From assembly GCA_964019415.1 (NCBI GenBank), contig OZ025868.1, positions 13,441,123 to 13,505,122 of the forward strand: a stretch of 64,000 nucleotides of DNA, written 5' to 3'. A model generated the notes under the pieces. That model made no database searches. It was not told where the DNA came from and saw only the letters and a program-made list of their open reading frames with translations. Source of the DNA: Ianthella basta (taxonomy: Eukaryota > Porifera > Demospongiae > Verongiida > Ianthellidae). Made by a program: the position numbers and the translations under genes. Of the stretch, positions 49,682 to 62,165 are shown one piece after another (within the stretch, counting starts at the first letter, position 1; every line of letters begins with the position of its first letter).

Positions 49682-52600
49682 ATGTTCCCCACATTGGTAC
49701 TGTTCACCTTCTTACTCTGCTCCTCATTAGCTCAAGATCCCGACCTCTCAGCCAGGTACCGCAGTTTCTTTTTGCTCAATCCATCTCCACTGTATGAACT
49801 GTACTGGACTATAAATGGTTCAAGAGTTTTCTGTGCAGTGCGCGTCGAGACAACTGGCTGGGTGGGCTTTGGAATATCTCCCAATGGTAGTATGCTGGAC
49901 TCTGATGTAGTCATGGGTTTTGTGGATGACATCACTGGTGGAGTATCATTCACTGTTAGTTGATGAAGAACCTCCTTGTACCCACATGCATATATACTCA
50001 GAATGATTTTATTCTGATCATGAGTGTGTTTGATTCAATTCCTTGTGTCTTCTGATTGTCACTTTATGCATTTGTCTCCAGCTCAATCATAACTTGTTGA
50101 CTAGCAGAATAATTTCTAATGTTCTCTAGCAATTGGATGATTTGTAGTTTCATTGTATACTAGAGTAAAAATATTTTTGTTATGATCGCATTCATAGGAT
50201 CGCCGAACAGATCCAACTATCAGACAGGAGCCAAGAATTGATGCTCAACAGGACTGGGGCCTGAATGTTCGTGGAAGCCAAATTCAAACTGCAACACATA
50301 CAATACTGGAATTTTCCAGACACCTTGACACGTGGGATACAATGGGAGATCGACCCTTTACACAGGTATAGTGAAATGAACTTGTTGTGATTTATTAAAT
50401 GCTTGTCTATATATATGCATATGACAGACATCCATTGTACATAGATGCGAAATGTGTCTGATTAACTAGCTAGTTCCTTGTACAAGGAAATTAGGAAAGT
50501 CAAGTGAAGTCCGCAGAAATGAGGTATGCCATAGCTAGGGCTGAGTAGCTTGTTTCTATAGGTTTTGGCTGGCCATTCCTGATTCCATTAAAATTAAAAG
50601 AAACTTTATTATACTATATGATTTCACCTATAGTTATTAATGATCTCGTATCTCCTACAATATTATTTACTTGGTTAGCTGGTTACTGTACATGTCTATA
50701 TGTATTAATAATTATATCAGACAAATAGGGATGGAGCAAAGTAATATTATGCATGCTGGAGGGTGGCTGTAAAGTTTATATACATACTGAATGTCATTAC
50801 AACATATGCTATGACTATATTTTGACTGTGAATATAACAAAATTGCTTTTCTCTTATTGCAGACAATGTATCTAATTTGGTCAATGAGAAGTGATGACAA
50901 CACTAGTGCAGTACACAGCTACAGAGGAAGTAAATTTGTTACCCTAATTCAAACGAGTGTAAGTAGAATGCATACTGTCATAAACCAGCAGGCCATGTTC
51001 GGAGCATGTATATAGTCAGTTGCTATTGTATTCTCCATAATGGATTACAGTGGAACCTGTCTATATAAGATGATCACTGAATTAGGCAGCCACCTATCTA
51101 AAAGAGCCAGCATCCCTGGCCCCAAATACCACTAAAGTATTGCAACCTACCACTGTAGAGCAGCCACCTCTCTATAAAGGTCAGTTCGAACCGGCCCACA
51201 GATTGTCTTAGACTGGTTCCACTGTTGTACCATCCCACATTGAACTACGCATACACTGTCCTCATTCATTCATTGTGCATCTGTACCTTATTAATGCCAA
51301 AATCCTCATATTAATAACAAAACCCCGTTGCACTGTACATACGTATACAATTTGTAGTCTACATCTGCAATTTCTGCTACAACAACCACACCGGACACAA
51401 GTACAGGGACAACATCTCCGCCAAACACAGGTGCTGTACCAATACCTCCAACAACACCCATGCCAGGTACAACTCCTCCAGCAGGCACTGCAACAGGTCC
51501 ATCAACAGCCACACATCCGGCATCAGATCCTGTAACAGGTCCAAACACAGACACATCAAGGAAAATGAGTTCTACCCTTGCTACATTCTGTATTAGCATA
51601 AAGTTACTTCATTTGGTACTGTGGGTTATGTATATTTCTCAGACTGTATAAGTTAAGTGCATAGCTGCAGTAATTGTGGCTCCTGGCTATACCACATATA
51701 GCATGACATTGTGTCATCATGAGATAAGCACAGCCAATTTGCTTCCTTTGCTCTGCATGCTTTTGGCAGCGGCAGTCTTTGGCACACTACAATAACAAAT
51801 TGAATGTATAATGTGTTCAGACTGATACTGCCCTCAAGTGTCTATAGCAATGATACCAGTACAGCCAAGTGCAATCTAGCACACCTTATATACCTAGCAC
51901 AACCTTACCATGATAGTTGTGTAGGCATCCCGGCCAGAGAAATGGCAAAGCAAAATAGAAACCAGAGCAGATATCTACTGTTGTACACCTATATTATGCT
52001 TCACTGTAGAATGCTCCACACTCTATCTTACTGTTCGGTTTCATTGCTTTAGGTGCTGTGAACATTGTAGCAATTATTGGTGGCAGTGTTGCTGGTGGTG
52101 TGGTTGCTTTGGCTCTAGTTGTCACCATCATAACAGTTGCTGCTTGTGCCACTACAAGGATGAAGAAAGAAAGTAAGTGGTGCTAGTATTTTTAGATTGT
52201 TTTGCAGTGCAAATGGTCATTGATTATGCCCTTTAGTTTTTTGTACAGCAGCAGCTATAGGTAATAGTATGCAAAGTGTAGCTATGATGCCATAGAAGTA
52301 ATCTGAAGTGCTTCCATGCACAGAGGCTGAAACAATCCATACATACCTCGTGGAATATGGTTCTCTTTGCAAACAAGATGGCGGATTACCTATTAAGACA
52401 TCACACTTACGCTTTTGCACAAATTACAGGCATGCAGTAGTCAAATCCAGCTAATACCGACACCCCATGCCCATTAGAGTTGCATGCATACTGAATCCGT
52501 ATTGACAAGAACGAGTGTTTGATCACCGAATATAGCTTCTGCTTAGGTTTGATCATCATTACAATAATAAAGCTCAGCAGTATAACACTCAGCTTGTGCA

Positions 52601-52771
52601 ATTGCAGATCAAAGAACTCAACACAGTACTGGTACACGTGCAGTCAGTATTGGAAATCCTAGTTATGTTACTCAATATGATCTCAACAAAGTGGAAATGA
52701 CTCAGAATCCAGCCTATGATCCAATTGCAATAACGACCAATTCATCTGCATATGAACCGGTGTATATATGA
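49682..52771 (+). CDS. Gene 8: membrane-anchored DOMON protein with NPxY tail
   Basis: DOMON exons are 49682-49954, 50198-50365 and 50863-50958 ([50 protein letters not shown]). A Thr/Pro-rich linker exon starts at 51358. An exon at 52053-52172 encodes a transmembrane helix of about 30 residues (IVAIIGGSVAGG followed by VVALALVVTIITVAA) and a basic stop-transfer (TTRMKK). The exon at 52608-52771 encodes a tail of about 54 residues with NPSY, NPAY and a terminal AYEPVYI. The TM exon needs a phase-1 donor in the linker exon; 51466 (CCAG|GTACAA) and 51538 (ACAG|GTCC) fit, giving 309 or 333 aa. If the linker exon is read through, it ends at 51651 after a hydrophobic segment, giving 276 aa. No CXCXC modules and no C-terminal cysteine domain. 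Probably a surface receptor or adhesion protein. Confidence 0.75.
51048..51224. mobile_element. 177-bp MITE, CAGTGGAACC ends, copy 2
   Basis: It begins CAGTGGAACCTGTC and ends GGTTCCACTG in intron 3 of gene 8, with TA on the left; the right TA is mutated. Same family as 24712-24887. Confidence 0.6.
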
Positions 52772-53071
52772 AGTGCCACCACCTCCCACCAGTGCTTCGA
52801 ACTACCAGCAAATAGTGGATAGTGCAATAACACATACAGTAAATATGCACTGTCATGAAAAGGGCATGAGAAGAATTATTTTACATTGTGTTCAGCATAC
52901 ACAGTGACACCATGTAACACTCCATTTAACTAAAGTGTATTTTTTACTTTGCATACAATGCATGTTATGGTTTGTGAAGACACGGCTGTAGCACAATGTC
53001 ATAGTGTTATATTCACTGAGTAAGAATGATAATGCCAAGTAACTGATAGTTTTATTAAGAAGTTAATAATT

Positions 53072-53077
53072 AATAAA
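53072..53077 (+). terminator. Polyadenylation signal of gene 8
   Basis: AATAAA about 300 bp after the stop of gene 8, the clearest such signal near any stop in the array. Confidence 0.4.
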
Positions 53078-53604
53078 GTGAATGGTCTATATAATTCCAT
53101 GCATAAGAATTTTGCCCTTTTGCCTTCACATGATAACTATAGATAAACACAGCTTGTAATAACAATATTTTATGCATACAGTAAGTGAATGCATAAATGG
53201 CAGCCCTCTAGCTCTCTATAATCTATCTCCAGGCAACTACAATTACATGACAGAATCCTTAACATCAATCTAAAGCATCTATTGTTTTATCTGATTTGGA
53301 GGAGAAGCAGTACAATTTAGTAGCACATTCTGAGATCACAATGTTTTGGGCTTCAGTGCTCTTTGCAAACAAGATGGTGGACTACCTATTAAGACATCAT
53401 AATTACGTTTTTGCATGAATTACAGGCGTGCAGTAATCAAATCCAGCTAATATAGGCACTCCATGCCCACTGCAGTTGCATACACACTGAATTTGTATTG
53501 GCAAGAGCAAGTATTAACCTGTTCATCGAATATAGCTTCTGCTTACATTTGATCATCATTGCAATAAAAAGCCCTGCAGTAACACTCAGCTTCTGCAATT
53601 GCAG

Positions 53605-53756
53605 ATCAAAGAACTCAACACAGTACTGGTACACGTGCAGTCAATATTGGAAATGCTAGTTATGATACTCAACACATTCTAAACAATGTGGGAATGGCTC
53701 AGAATCCAGCCTATGGTCCAATTGCAATAACAAACATTTCAAACACATTCAAATGA
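53605..53756 (+). pseudogene. Duplicated cytoplasmic-tail exon of gene 8
   Basis: About 430 bp of intron and tail exon (from about 52340) are repeated from about 53345. The copy keeps its acceptor at 53604 and the open frame from the same phase. NPSY has become NASY, NPAY is kept, and the frame ends early at TGA 53754, losing the terminal YEPVYI. It could be a dead copy or an alternative terminal exon. Confidence 0.6.
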
Positions 53757-54479
53757 ATCTGTGTATATATTAAGACATGGCAATTTCCACCAGTGGTTTA
53801 AATGACCAGCAAACAGTGCCTGGTTAGTGTTGTAGAATGCTCCCCTTCTGTTTCCTATATACCATATGTAGTTTACAACATTGTCCTTTTAATAATTAAA
53901 ATATCTGCTTTCACATTATTGCTATGTATTATTATCGCAAAGCTGCATGCAATGCTATTCAATCTTCTATGCATGACTGTACATGTGACACTTGACAAGG
54001 CCTGACAATGATTGTAGACACTAGCCATAGCAAGTGCACAATCATTGTCTTCCAAACTTTAAGTAGTGTACCAAATATGCAGCGAGTTTAATCATGGAAT
54101 AATGACAAGTGAAGCATTCACGCACGACAAGCATCAGTGTTAGCCTTTCCTTGCTTAAGACATGTCCTCACCAAATAACCCTAAAGGAATCTTAATTGTG
54201 TGTATTATGATACACTGATGCTTATGCAGTCAATTAGCAGTCACGATGAAGACTGAATGCTAAAGTTTACATAATTACTATAGTCGAAATTGCTAACTAT
54301 GCAAATAATAATTATAAGATGGGAATGCAATAAAGCATTTACACCATAGTGCAATTGAAATAATATCTTAGACTACATCACTTAGAGGGGAATTAGTAAA
54401 GTTGCACTGTTCTAGATCTTGTTCAGCTGTAATATATTGTACTATACTGCCTACTTAGCTAGTCTGCTGCTCAACTAGA
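53757..54479. other. Intergenic region, nothing recognised
   Basis: Lies between the duplicated tail exon and the galectin-like gene on the opposite strand. Only short frames without recognisable content. Confidence 0.5.
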
Positions 54480-54989
54480 TTAGGCTGAATAAACAACGCA
54501 CATCTGCTTGATGGTAGAGTCATAATCGTAACTTTCAAACTCCAAGCGAGACGCCTTTGTATCAGTGCGGTACGCATAGGTTGCCAGCTCCTTCTGGTTC
54601 ATGTCGATTGAGAAGTCACTATCCTTAGCACAAACCACAAATTGCAGCACCGTGCCAGGAGTGGACTTTATGCCCTTCACACGCTGTTGAGTGGACTTTA
54701 TGCCCTTCACACGCTGTTCTGTCCCCCATGACCCTGAAGTGCGAGTGTTGAGGACTACAGTGTCTTGATCTACAGTGGACCCCCAGCTCACACGGTAGTC
54801 TACGTGAAGCACTACATCACCAGCTGCATCAATCAAGTTGATTGAGGCCCTCCCTGTAGGAGGGGCTGTGTAGTCTACTTCAACGCACATTCCAACACTG
54901 AAGCTTCCAATGGCAATTTGTTCAGCATTTGCATTGAAAACATGAATGAAGGAGATCAAAAGGGAGATGAAGATCACAGAGGCTGTCAT
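54480..54989 (-). CDS. Secreted galectin-like lectin (169 aa)
   Basis: A single uninterrupted frame. Residues 1 to about 22 form a hydrophobic signal peptide (MTASVIFISLLISFIHVF...). The rest fits one galectin carbohydrate-recognition domain: SINLIDAAGDVVLHVDYR, VVLNT, then WGTEQR. The galectin sugar-binding set H.N.R / V.N / W..E.R is present, with Asp for the first Asn. It would bind beta-galactosides outside the cell. A 30-bp tandem duplication adds ten residues (RVKGIKSTQ then RVKGIKSTP) right after the WG..E.R motif. The signal peptide is noteworthy, as most vertebrate galectins lack one. It is the only non-family host gene recognised and runs against the array. Galectins are well known in sponges. 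Confidence 0.75.
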   Translation of the reverse strand: MTASVIFISLLISFIHVFNANAEQIAIGSFSVGMCVEVDYTAPPTGRASINLIDAAGDVVLHVDYRVSWGSTVDQDTVVLNTRTSGSWGTEQRVKGIKSTQQRVKGIKSTPGTVLQFVVCAKDSDFSIDMNQKELATYAYRTDTKASRLEFESYDYDSTIKQMCVVYSA

Positions 54990-57061
54990 TCTGCATTGAC
55001 TTGTGTCTTTGAGCTACACAAAAGGAAACGATGCAGTTGGATTCATTATACTGTGACAGTGTGACAACAGAAACATTTGCTTGCTTTATAGTTTATTATA
55101 AGTTTTTTAATACTGTAGACATTGACTATTGGCTACGACATTCTGTGAACTTCCAAATTAAAACGTGTATCACCTATTGTTTGCAGCTCATTATTTTTAA
55201 GCTAAAACATTTCTACTGCAGTACATGTGAGTGCCACAATACTGTTCACTTATATATTATACACTTGAGACACTTACATTCTTTGTCAGTCACAAATGGG
55301 CACACAGCAAGGCCAGTGACGCTAAAACTGTTTGTTGCCAGAGTTGCAGCATTCCTTCTTTTATACCAACCCTACCCGTTGGAACCGTATTCAGCGTTTG
55401 CTGATTGATTCTGGGCAAGATTTCAATCCAAGTGCACTATAGCTTCTGCGATCTAAAGCAAGTGTACATTTACCCTAAAGAACAATAGTAAAACATGACA
55501 TTGTTAACATTGGCAACATATGAAAATATAGTACCTAGAATTAAATTGCAATAATCAAATTATTGAATCATTGGAGATTTAAATATTATTAATAATTGCA
55601 ATTCTGGTGTCACTGTACGATATCTCTTCCGCACTCATTTTCACCTTGCTGGCCATGCAATCACAGCAGTAGATTCAGCAACAATGCACACCTGCCACTC
55701 TCTAACTATTCTTCTTCTATAACTGTTCTTCACGCAGCAATTAACTCTGTAGTTAGCACACTCTAACTATGTTTACATTGGTGCCGTGTATTCAGGTTCA
55801 CTTCACAGACAGCACACCTTAACAAATGGCAAACTGCACCTTCTATACGCAAGGCTCGCCCTACACATATGTACATCTAGACAGGTGTGTGGCGTCACAC
55901 CCAGATTGCTGGCTACGTAATTCCTGGGTGAATGTATTCAGTGAGTTTGAAACAACTGCCCTATGTTTATACATACAAGCCATACAACAGCAAACATATC
56001 ACGCACGCCATCATGCTTCTTTGCGTACAGATGTTTATGGCATCCAAATAATGATGTGACAACTGATTGAATAGTCAATATAGCTTATAACAAAATTCAC
56101 ATTAGCTAGCTATACACTATATATAGATGTCAATATTGATGAAGTGAAAGACTGCAGGTGAGCCCTATTGTATTAGACTGTTTGGGTGAAGTGATGCATT
56201 GCCATTGTATACCACCCACAATGTCCCATTCAGCCCCAAACAATGGTCACAATGGCTTGTGTCTTTGTACCAGGATACAGCCGGCTACATAAATGTTACT
56301 GTCATAGGCATATGAAGACAATTCACGTAGGTCAGCTGGGATGTGAATCTGGTGTTATTGTCACAAAATGTATTATACTAGTGAGATGTGGAGCTATCTC
56401 CACTCTAGTGTCACTGCCGCACACTGGCAGCTGAATCTGCCTTTGCTTCTGGACCAAGTTGGGCCAACATTATCCGTGTTCTGCAATTCCATCAGTCAGA
56501 ATCAGCTTCAACATTGAGAGTAAGTATATACAACCATTTATATGCGGCTATCGCTTGTGTTAGACTGCAATATATAATAATGATTGTACGTTCTTATTTG
56601 AATGAGAGTTCATTGTATATAGGCACAAATAGGCCTGTGTGGCGCCCGGTTGTAACAATACAGTTATAACTAGGTATATAGCAGCACTAACTAGCAATAC
56701 TATAGCTATAGGTATGTAGTCCTCTCAGAAGTCACTAGCCAAAGAGTTGGTTCTTTACCTAACGTGTCGGCAGTTCATTGCATGGCCACCACATATTACA
56801 GTGAGTGATTGAAGATGTGTGATTTCCCTATCCCTAGGCAACAGCAAGATGATTGATATACTCATGAATGTAGCTGAGTCAGAGTTTGGAGACAATGGAG
56901 AGGAAGCAGTACAACTTTGTTTGTAATACACCCAAAGCCATACCAATACAAACACTGTAAGTACCGCACGGTCTAGGCTTCTCCAGAGTGCTACATATAC
57001 TCATTACACCACAAACAGATGGGGCATTCATTGAATGCAGTCTTAGAGCTGAGGTACCACC
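54990..57061. other. 2-kb intergenic region
   Basis: No gene was recognised. It should hold the divergent promoters of the galectin-like gene (left) and gene 9 (right). A weak ACATATAC about 69 bp before the gene 9 ATG is the only TATA candidate. Confidence 0.45.
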
Positions 57062-58236
57062 ATGCTGCGGGTGTCGGCACTATTGAGTATCGTCCTGTGC
57101 TCTTCACTAGCCCAAGACTCCAGCATTTTGGCCAGGCTCAACAGTTTCTCTCTGCTGAATCCCTCTCCATTGTATGAACTGTACTGGAATGTAACTGGCA
57201 ACATGATTACGTTTGCAGTTCGTGTTCAGACAAATGGATGGGTGGGGTTTGGAATCTCCCCCGATGGGTTGATGCCGGACTCTGATGTAGTCATGGGGTT
57301 TGTGGATGACACCACTGGAGCAGTGACTTTCACAGTGAGTATCATGGTCAAGCCACAGTTGCTTACATTTTCTGAATGGTTCCTTGCAATGAAAATTCCT
57401 TCTCCTCTCTGTATCAAGTCTCTGGGACTGCATATTTAACTTATCTACTTCAACACGTCACATACAGATAGAGTCTTCAAGACGTTATCCTGCAGCCTTA
57501 GATATATTTGTGTTCTATGTGAAGCTATCATTTATAATGTATATTGCTGAGCTAGTGCATGCAGTCATGCTGTCATGTTGCTTGCATGCACATGACTTGT
57601 GTGCCAAGTGCAATTGTGTATGCATGATATTGCACACTTGACTGATCTTGTTCGTCATGTCACTCCAATTAGAACAATGTCATATATTCACAACAATCAT
57701 GAAAATATTAATGTATTCAACCACCCATTTTGTATATGTTTTGCAAAATTGTACATCTATTGCAGGAATAAATATTTAACTGACTGTTGTTGGATCATTT
57801 GGACTATATTCATGTGTGTTTCTAGTTTGAACTGAAATGACATCTCATAATAGTTACTAAGCCACATTCTACTGATATTCATCACTGTACAGTCATATTT
57901 CATGTTTTTATTTATATTTAACCACTTTCTTGATTCTGTTACAGTGATGAGGTTTTAAAGACTTCTGTCTCTACTTGCAAGCATAAACTATCATGTATTC
58001 TTTGCTCTACAGGACCGCAGGACGAATCCTTCTATCAGACAGGAGCCAACGATTGATGCCCAACAAGATTGGTCTCTTGTGTCTGGAAGCCAGTCTGCTG
58101 GATTCACCATACTGGAGTTCTCCAGGTTCCTTGACACTGGGGATACCACAGGAGATCGGGTCATTGAAGAGGTACAGGAATGTATATATTATGCTGCTGC
58201 ATGACGGGCGTGAACGACAACTGTTACTGACAGCAT

Positions 58237-58289
<53 letters not shown>

Positions 58290-60380
58290 CAAGCACACAC
58301 AAAGCACAGACCTGCTTGAGTTAAACTGCAGGGTAGTTTAATAACTATTCTAGTGCCATTCACTGAGAGTACTGCTTGGTTTAGCCCTAGACAGTCCTAA
58401 CATGTCTAATGCTCAGATGTGTTTTCCCACAGCTTGTGAATATAATATGGTCTTTCCGAACGGATGACAACACTAATGCAGCACACACTACAAGGGGAGC
58501 CCAAACTCGTATGACGCTACTTCCACCAGTGAGCTAAGCAATTTGTTGCATTGGTCACCATGTACATAACTTCATTCTCACTATATACATACATAGTATA
58601 TTTCTTTGCATGTAGAGTGATTGTGAAAGGTATACACTATACACTATACACTATTTCCATACATTTGTTCACTTTCGGCTCATCTACATATTGACTGACT
58701 GTGTACTCGTCCCTACACTAGCTGAATGCAGTTGGCATGCAAAGTATCATTGCTTCTCATGAGATGTGCATAATCTTCAGTCGTAGAATCTTTTCAAAGA
58801 CCCTCTATGCAGTAGTACCAGAAGTCATTCAGTTCCTGATGAATTGCAGAATATGAAGCTCTGTTTATTGTTCATCTGTGAACCTTGTCTAATCTCTACT
58901 TGAATTTCTTTTTGAATTGTAATAATGTAGGCTACATCTGCAACGTCTGCTACAACAACCACACCTGGCACAACCACAGGCCCAACATCAGACCTGCTGG
59001 TAACAACACCTCCACCAACAGATCCAACAACAGTTCCAACAACAGTTCCAACAACAGTTCCAACAACAGATCCGACAACAGATCCGACGACAGATCCGAC
59101 AACAGATCCAGCAACAGTCCCAACAACAGATCCGACAACAGATCCGACGACAGATCCAACAACAGATCCAACAACAGATCCGACAACAGATCCAACAACA
59201 GATCCAACAACAGTTCCAACAACAGATCCAACAACAGATCCAACAACAGATCCAACAACAGATCCAACAACAGATCCGACAACAGATCCAACAACAGAAA
59301 CACCAACACCTCCACCAGGAGCAAATACCACAACTAATCCAACGCTCACACCCGCTGCTACAGATCCCCCTACCACACCCTCAGTAGCTGAATGCACACT
59401 CGTCTGTGATCTTCCAAGACTGCTGAACAGAGACAACTGCACATGCGATTGCCCCACACCAATTCAACCTTGCCCTTTTGGGTTGGATGATTCCTGTTTT
59501 TGCAACTGTCCACCAGGATCACTAGAAGCTTGTCAGAATAGAACAATTGTTGGTAATCAAAGGTTTTTCAATGCATTCACATGTGAATGCCTTTGCATTG
59601 AGCAATTTTGCCAAGAGAATGAAGAATTCAACATTGATCCAGATGTCTGCAGATGCGAGCAACTTCCTCCTTGTGCTGAAGTCACCAATACCACTTGTCC
59701 TCCTGGCCTGGAGTTCAGCCTTAGGACTTGCAACTGCACAGTGCCCTGTGAAATCACTTGTGATCTGCCACAGGTGGTCGATTTTAACACTTGCACATGT
59801 CAGTGCCAGCGAAGCTCAATTCCACCATCTGAAAAGTGCCCACCTCCACTGATGTTCAGTAGTGACACTTGCTTTTGTGAATGCCCTCCAGAGCTTGTGG
59901 TGGACTGCCCAGAGAACCAGGTACAGTACTGCTTACATTCATGTACACACATACATGACTGTATGAGTGCAATGCACTTTAATACCATAACGATGTAGTG
60001 ATACAGTATAAGCATATATTGTAAGAACTTAACTCGTAAAATAGATGCATCACATTGCAATAATCACAGTCTTGATGTACTCCACCTCTCTACTTCCCTA
60101 TTATATCTCTCTTGAAGGTGTATGACAACTTTACATGTAGCTGTCGATGTAATAATCCACTAACCTGCCCATCCATGTACACGTTTGATGACAGCACCTG
60201 TGACTGTGAATGTGACAGCTCATTCAGCTGCCCAACTGGTCGACGGTTAGATACAGCGTCTTGTGAATGTGTTTGCAATGCTTCCTGCCAAACTCCACAA
60301 GTGCAAAATAGCACTAACTGCTTGTGTGAATGCCCTCCAGATCGAGTGGAAGAGTGTCCTACAAACCAGGTGTGTGTATG

Positions 60381-60451
<71 letters not shown>

Positions 60452-62165
60452 GTGTGTGCCATGTGCCGTGTCTGTGTGTGTTGTGTGTATGGGTGTGTGC
60501 ATGTATGCATGTGTTCCTGGGTATGAGTCTCTGGGTGTGTTCACAAGTTCATGTTCAAGAATGCTAAACTGCTTTTCTGCTGGAAATAAATGAGTCTCTG
60601 CCAAAATCACAGCCATATATATCTTTTTCAGGTTTACAATGACCTCACATGCAGTTGTGAATGTGACACGACCGTCACATGCCCACCCATGTTTACATAT
60701 GATGAGGGAACATGCAGCTGTGTGTGCGACAGCTCATTCAGCTGTCCTGAACGTCAACGGCTTGACACAGCATCATGTCAATGTGTCTGTGAATCTCCAA
60801 CTACCTGCCCCACTGGACAGACATACGATAGCTCTACCTGCCGGTGTGAATGCAATACAGAGCAACAATGTTGTGAGGGGCAGGTCTTTGATGAGAGTTC
60901 ATGTAGCTGTCGGTGTGAGAGCACACTGAGCTGCTCTTCTGGTTACGTATTTGACTCCAAATCGTGTCGATGTGTATGTGAAGGCAGCATATCAGAAGAT
61001 GTCTGGAATGATCAATTTGAAGCATGCAAGCGTGATCACCACAAGCTATTTAGTATCTTCTCATGTGGTTGTGAGTGCCCAAAGTACTTGAAGTGCCCAG
61101 GAAAGAAGATTATTGATCCAAATACTTGCAGATGTGTTTGCCCCACAACTTCCTGTACCAGCCCAAAGTACTTGGACCCATACACCTGTGATTGTCAGTG
61201 CAGTAGATATCAACAGTGTGACTATGGCTACCAGTGGGATTCAAACGAGTGTAGGTGCAAGTGCCAGGAGAATCTCCTGCATTGTTGGGGGAAGAAGATT
61301 GCAGACCTTACTACTTGCAGATGTGTGTGCCCTGAAACGTCCTGTGTCCATCCAAAGGTGATGAACAATTACACTTGCGGTTGTGAGTGTGGCAACTACC
61401 AACAGTGCAGTCATGGGTACCACTGGGATAGTGATGAGTGTAGGTGCAAGTGCTGGGAGAGACCCTGCCCACATGGACACAAGTTTAACAAAGTTACTTG
61501 TAAGTGTGAGAGTATGTGTCCACATGCCAACACACGGTGTCACAGGCCATACTACACCTTTGACTATGACACCTGCCAGTGCAAGTGCAGCCGCACCTGC
61601 AGGGACCATGAAGTTCTGGACTCAGAGTGTAGGTGTAGGAGGAAGCAGCAACCAACCACAACCTACACCTCTCCTCCAACATCACCATCTCCACTTAACA
61701 CTGATGTGTGCTCGAACCTGCGTTCATATTACGATTGCTACTATTCTGCAAGCACCCATGGAGTGTCCTGCCGGTATGTTCCATATACTGTAATTATATC
61801 ACACAATAATGTGTATGACACCTCTTCCATTAATTAAGACGCTGATTATGACATGCAACCAGTTCATGTATGTATAAACCAAACTCTTACCATGTGCAGC
61901 CTATAATCACACTAATATTGGTATGACATTAGTATTATGGACTTGTTAGTCCTTAGTTCATGCATTTATTACATATATTCTGATGACAACATTTGAAGTG
62001 TGCCATTACTAAACTGATTCCCTGTGCAGATGGGATGGAGTGAGATGTGGTCCTAAATGCTGTACTGCAAAAGGAACCAGAAGGCGTCGCACCACCTCCT
62101 GGTACTGTTCATGGCTCTCTGAAAGCTACTGCAGAAGCAGTCCTTATTGCAATTGGGAATGCTGA
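57062..62165 (+). CDS. Gene 9: complete DOMON + PTTD mucin linker + CXCXC protein (1015 aa)
   Basis: Exons 57062-57334, 58013-58171, 58433-58528, 58931-59920, 60118-60369, 60632-61773 and 62030-62165 join into one open frame. Signal peptide (ending SSLAQ), DOMON ([53 protein letters not shown]). Exon 4 has a linker of about 23 four-residue PTTD/PTTV units, then CXCXC modules with the family-wide NTTCPPGLEFSLRTCNC. Exon 5 adds four modules. Exon 6 has all CXC cysteines that genes 1 and 3 have lost near TCRCECN, one SEDVWNDQFEACKRDHHKLF module and the YLDPYTCDCQC cassettes. The C-terminal domain is the gene 1/2 type (CSNLRSYYDC...CRW...CC...YCNWEC). Likely the least damaged copy of the first subfamily. 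Confidence 0.9.
58238..58301. repeat. (CA)n microsatellite in gene 9 intron 2
   Basis: A CA run with AGC/ACGC interruptions at its end, lying inside the intron between DOMON exons 2 and 3. Confidence 0.9.
59021..59298 (+). repeat. 12-bp coding minisatellite (PTTD)n
   Basis: About 23 units of GATCCAACAACA or a close variant encode Asp-Pro-Thr-Thr (sometimes Val-Pro-Thr-Thr). Genes 2 and 3 have only a few such units. A densely O-glycosylated rod is likely. Confidence 0.9.
60370..60451. repeat. (GT)n run at the 5' end of gene 9 intron 5
   Basis: The GT repeat begins right at the donor (ACCAG|GTGTGTGTATG) and continues for about 80 bp. Genes 1, 3 and 7 have GT-rich sequence at the same position of the same intron. 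Confidence 0.85.

Noticed and set aside
55031-55408. 125-codon frame opposite the galectin-like gene
   Set aside because: It overlaps the presumed promoter of the galectin-like gene and shows no recognisable domain.
58885-59337. Asn/Ser-rich and antisense Leu- or Val/Gly-rich frames over the PTTD minisatellite
   Set aside because: Out-of-frame readings of the 12-bp repeat; the Pro-Thr-Thr-Asp frame continues into the CXCXC modules and has the correct splice phase.
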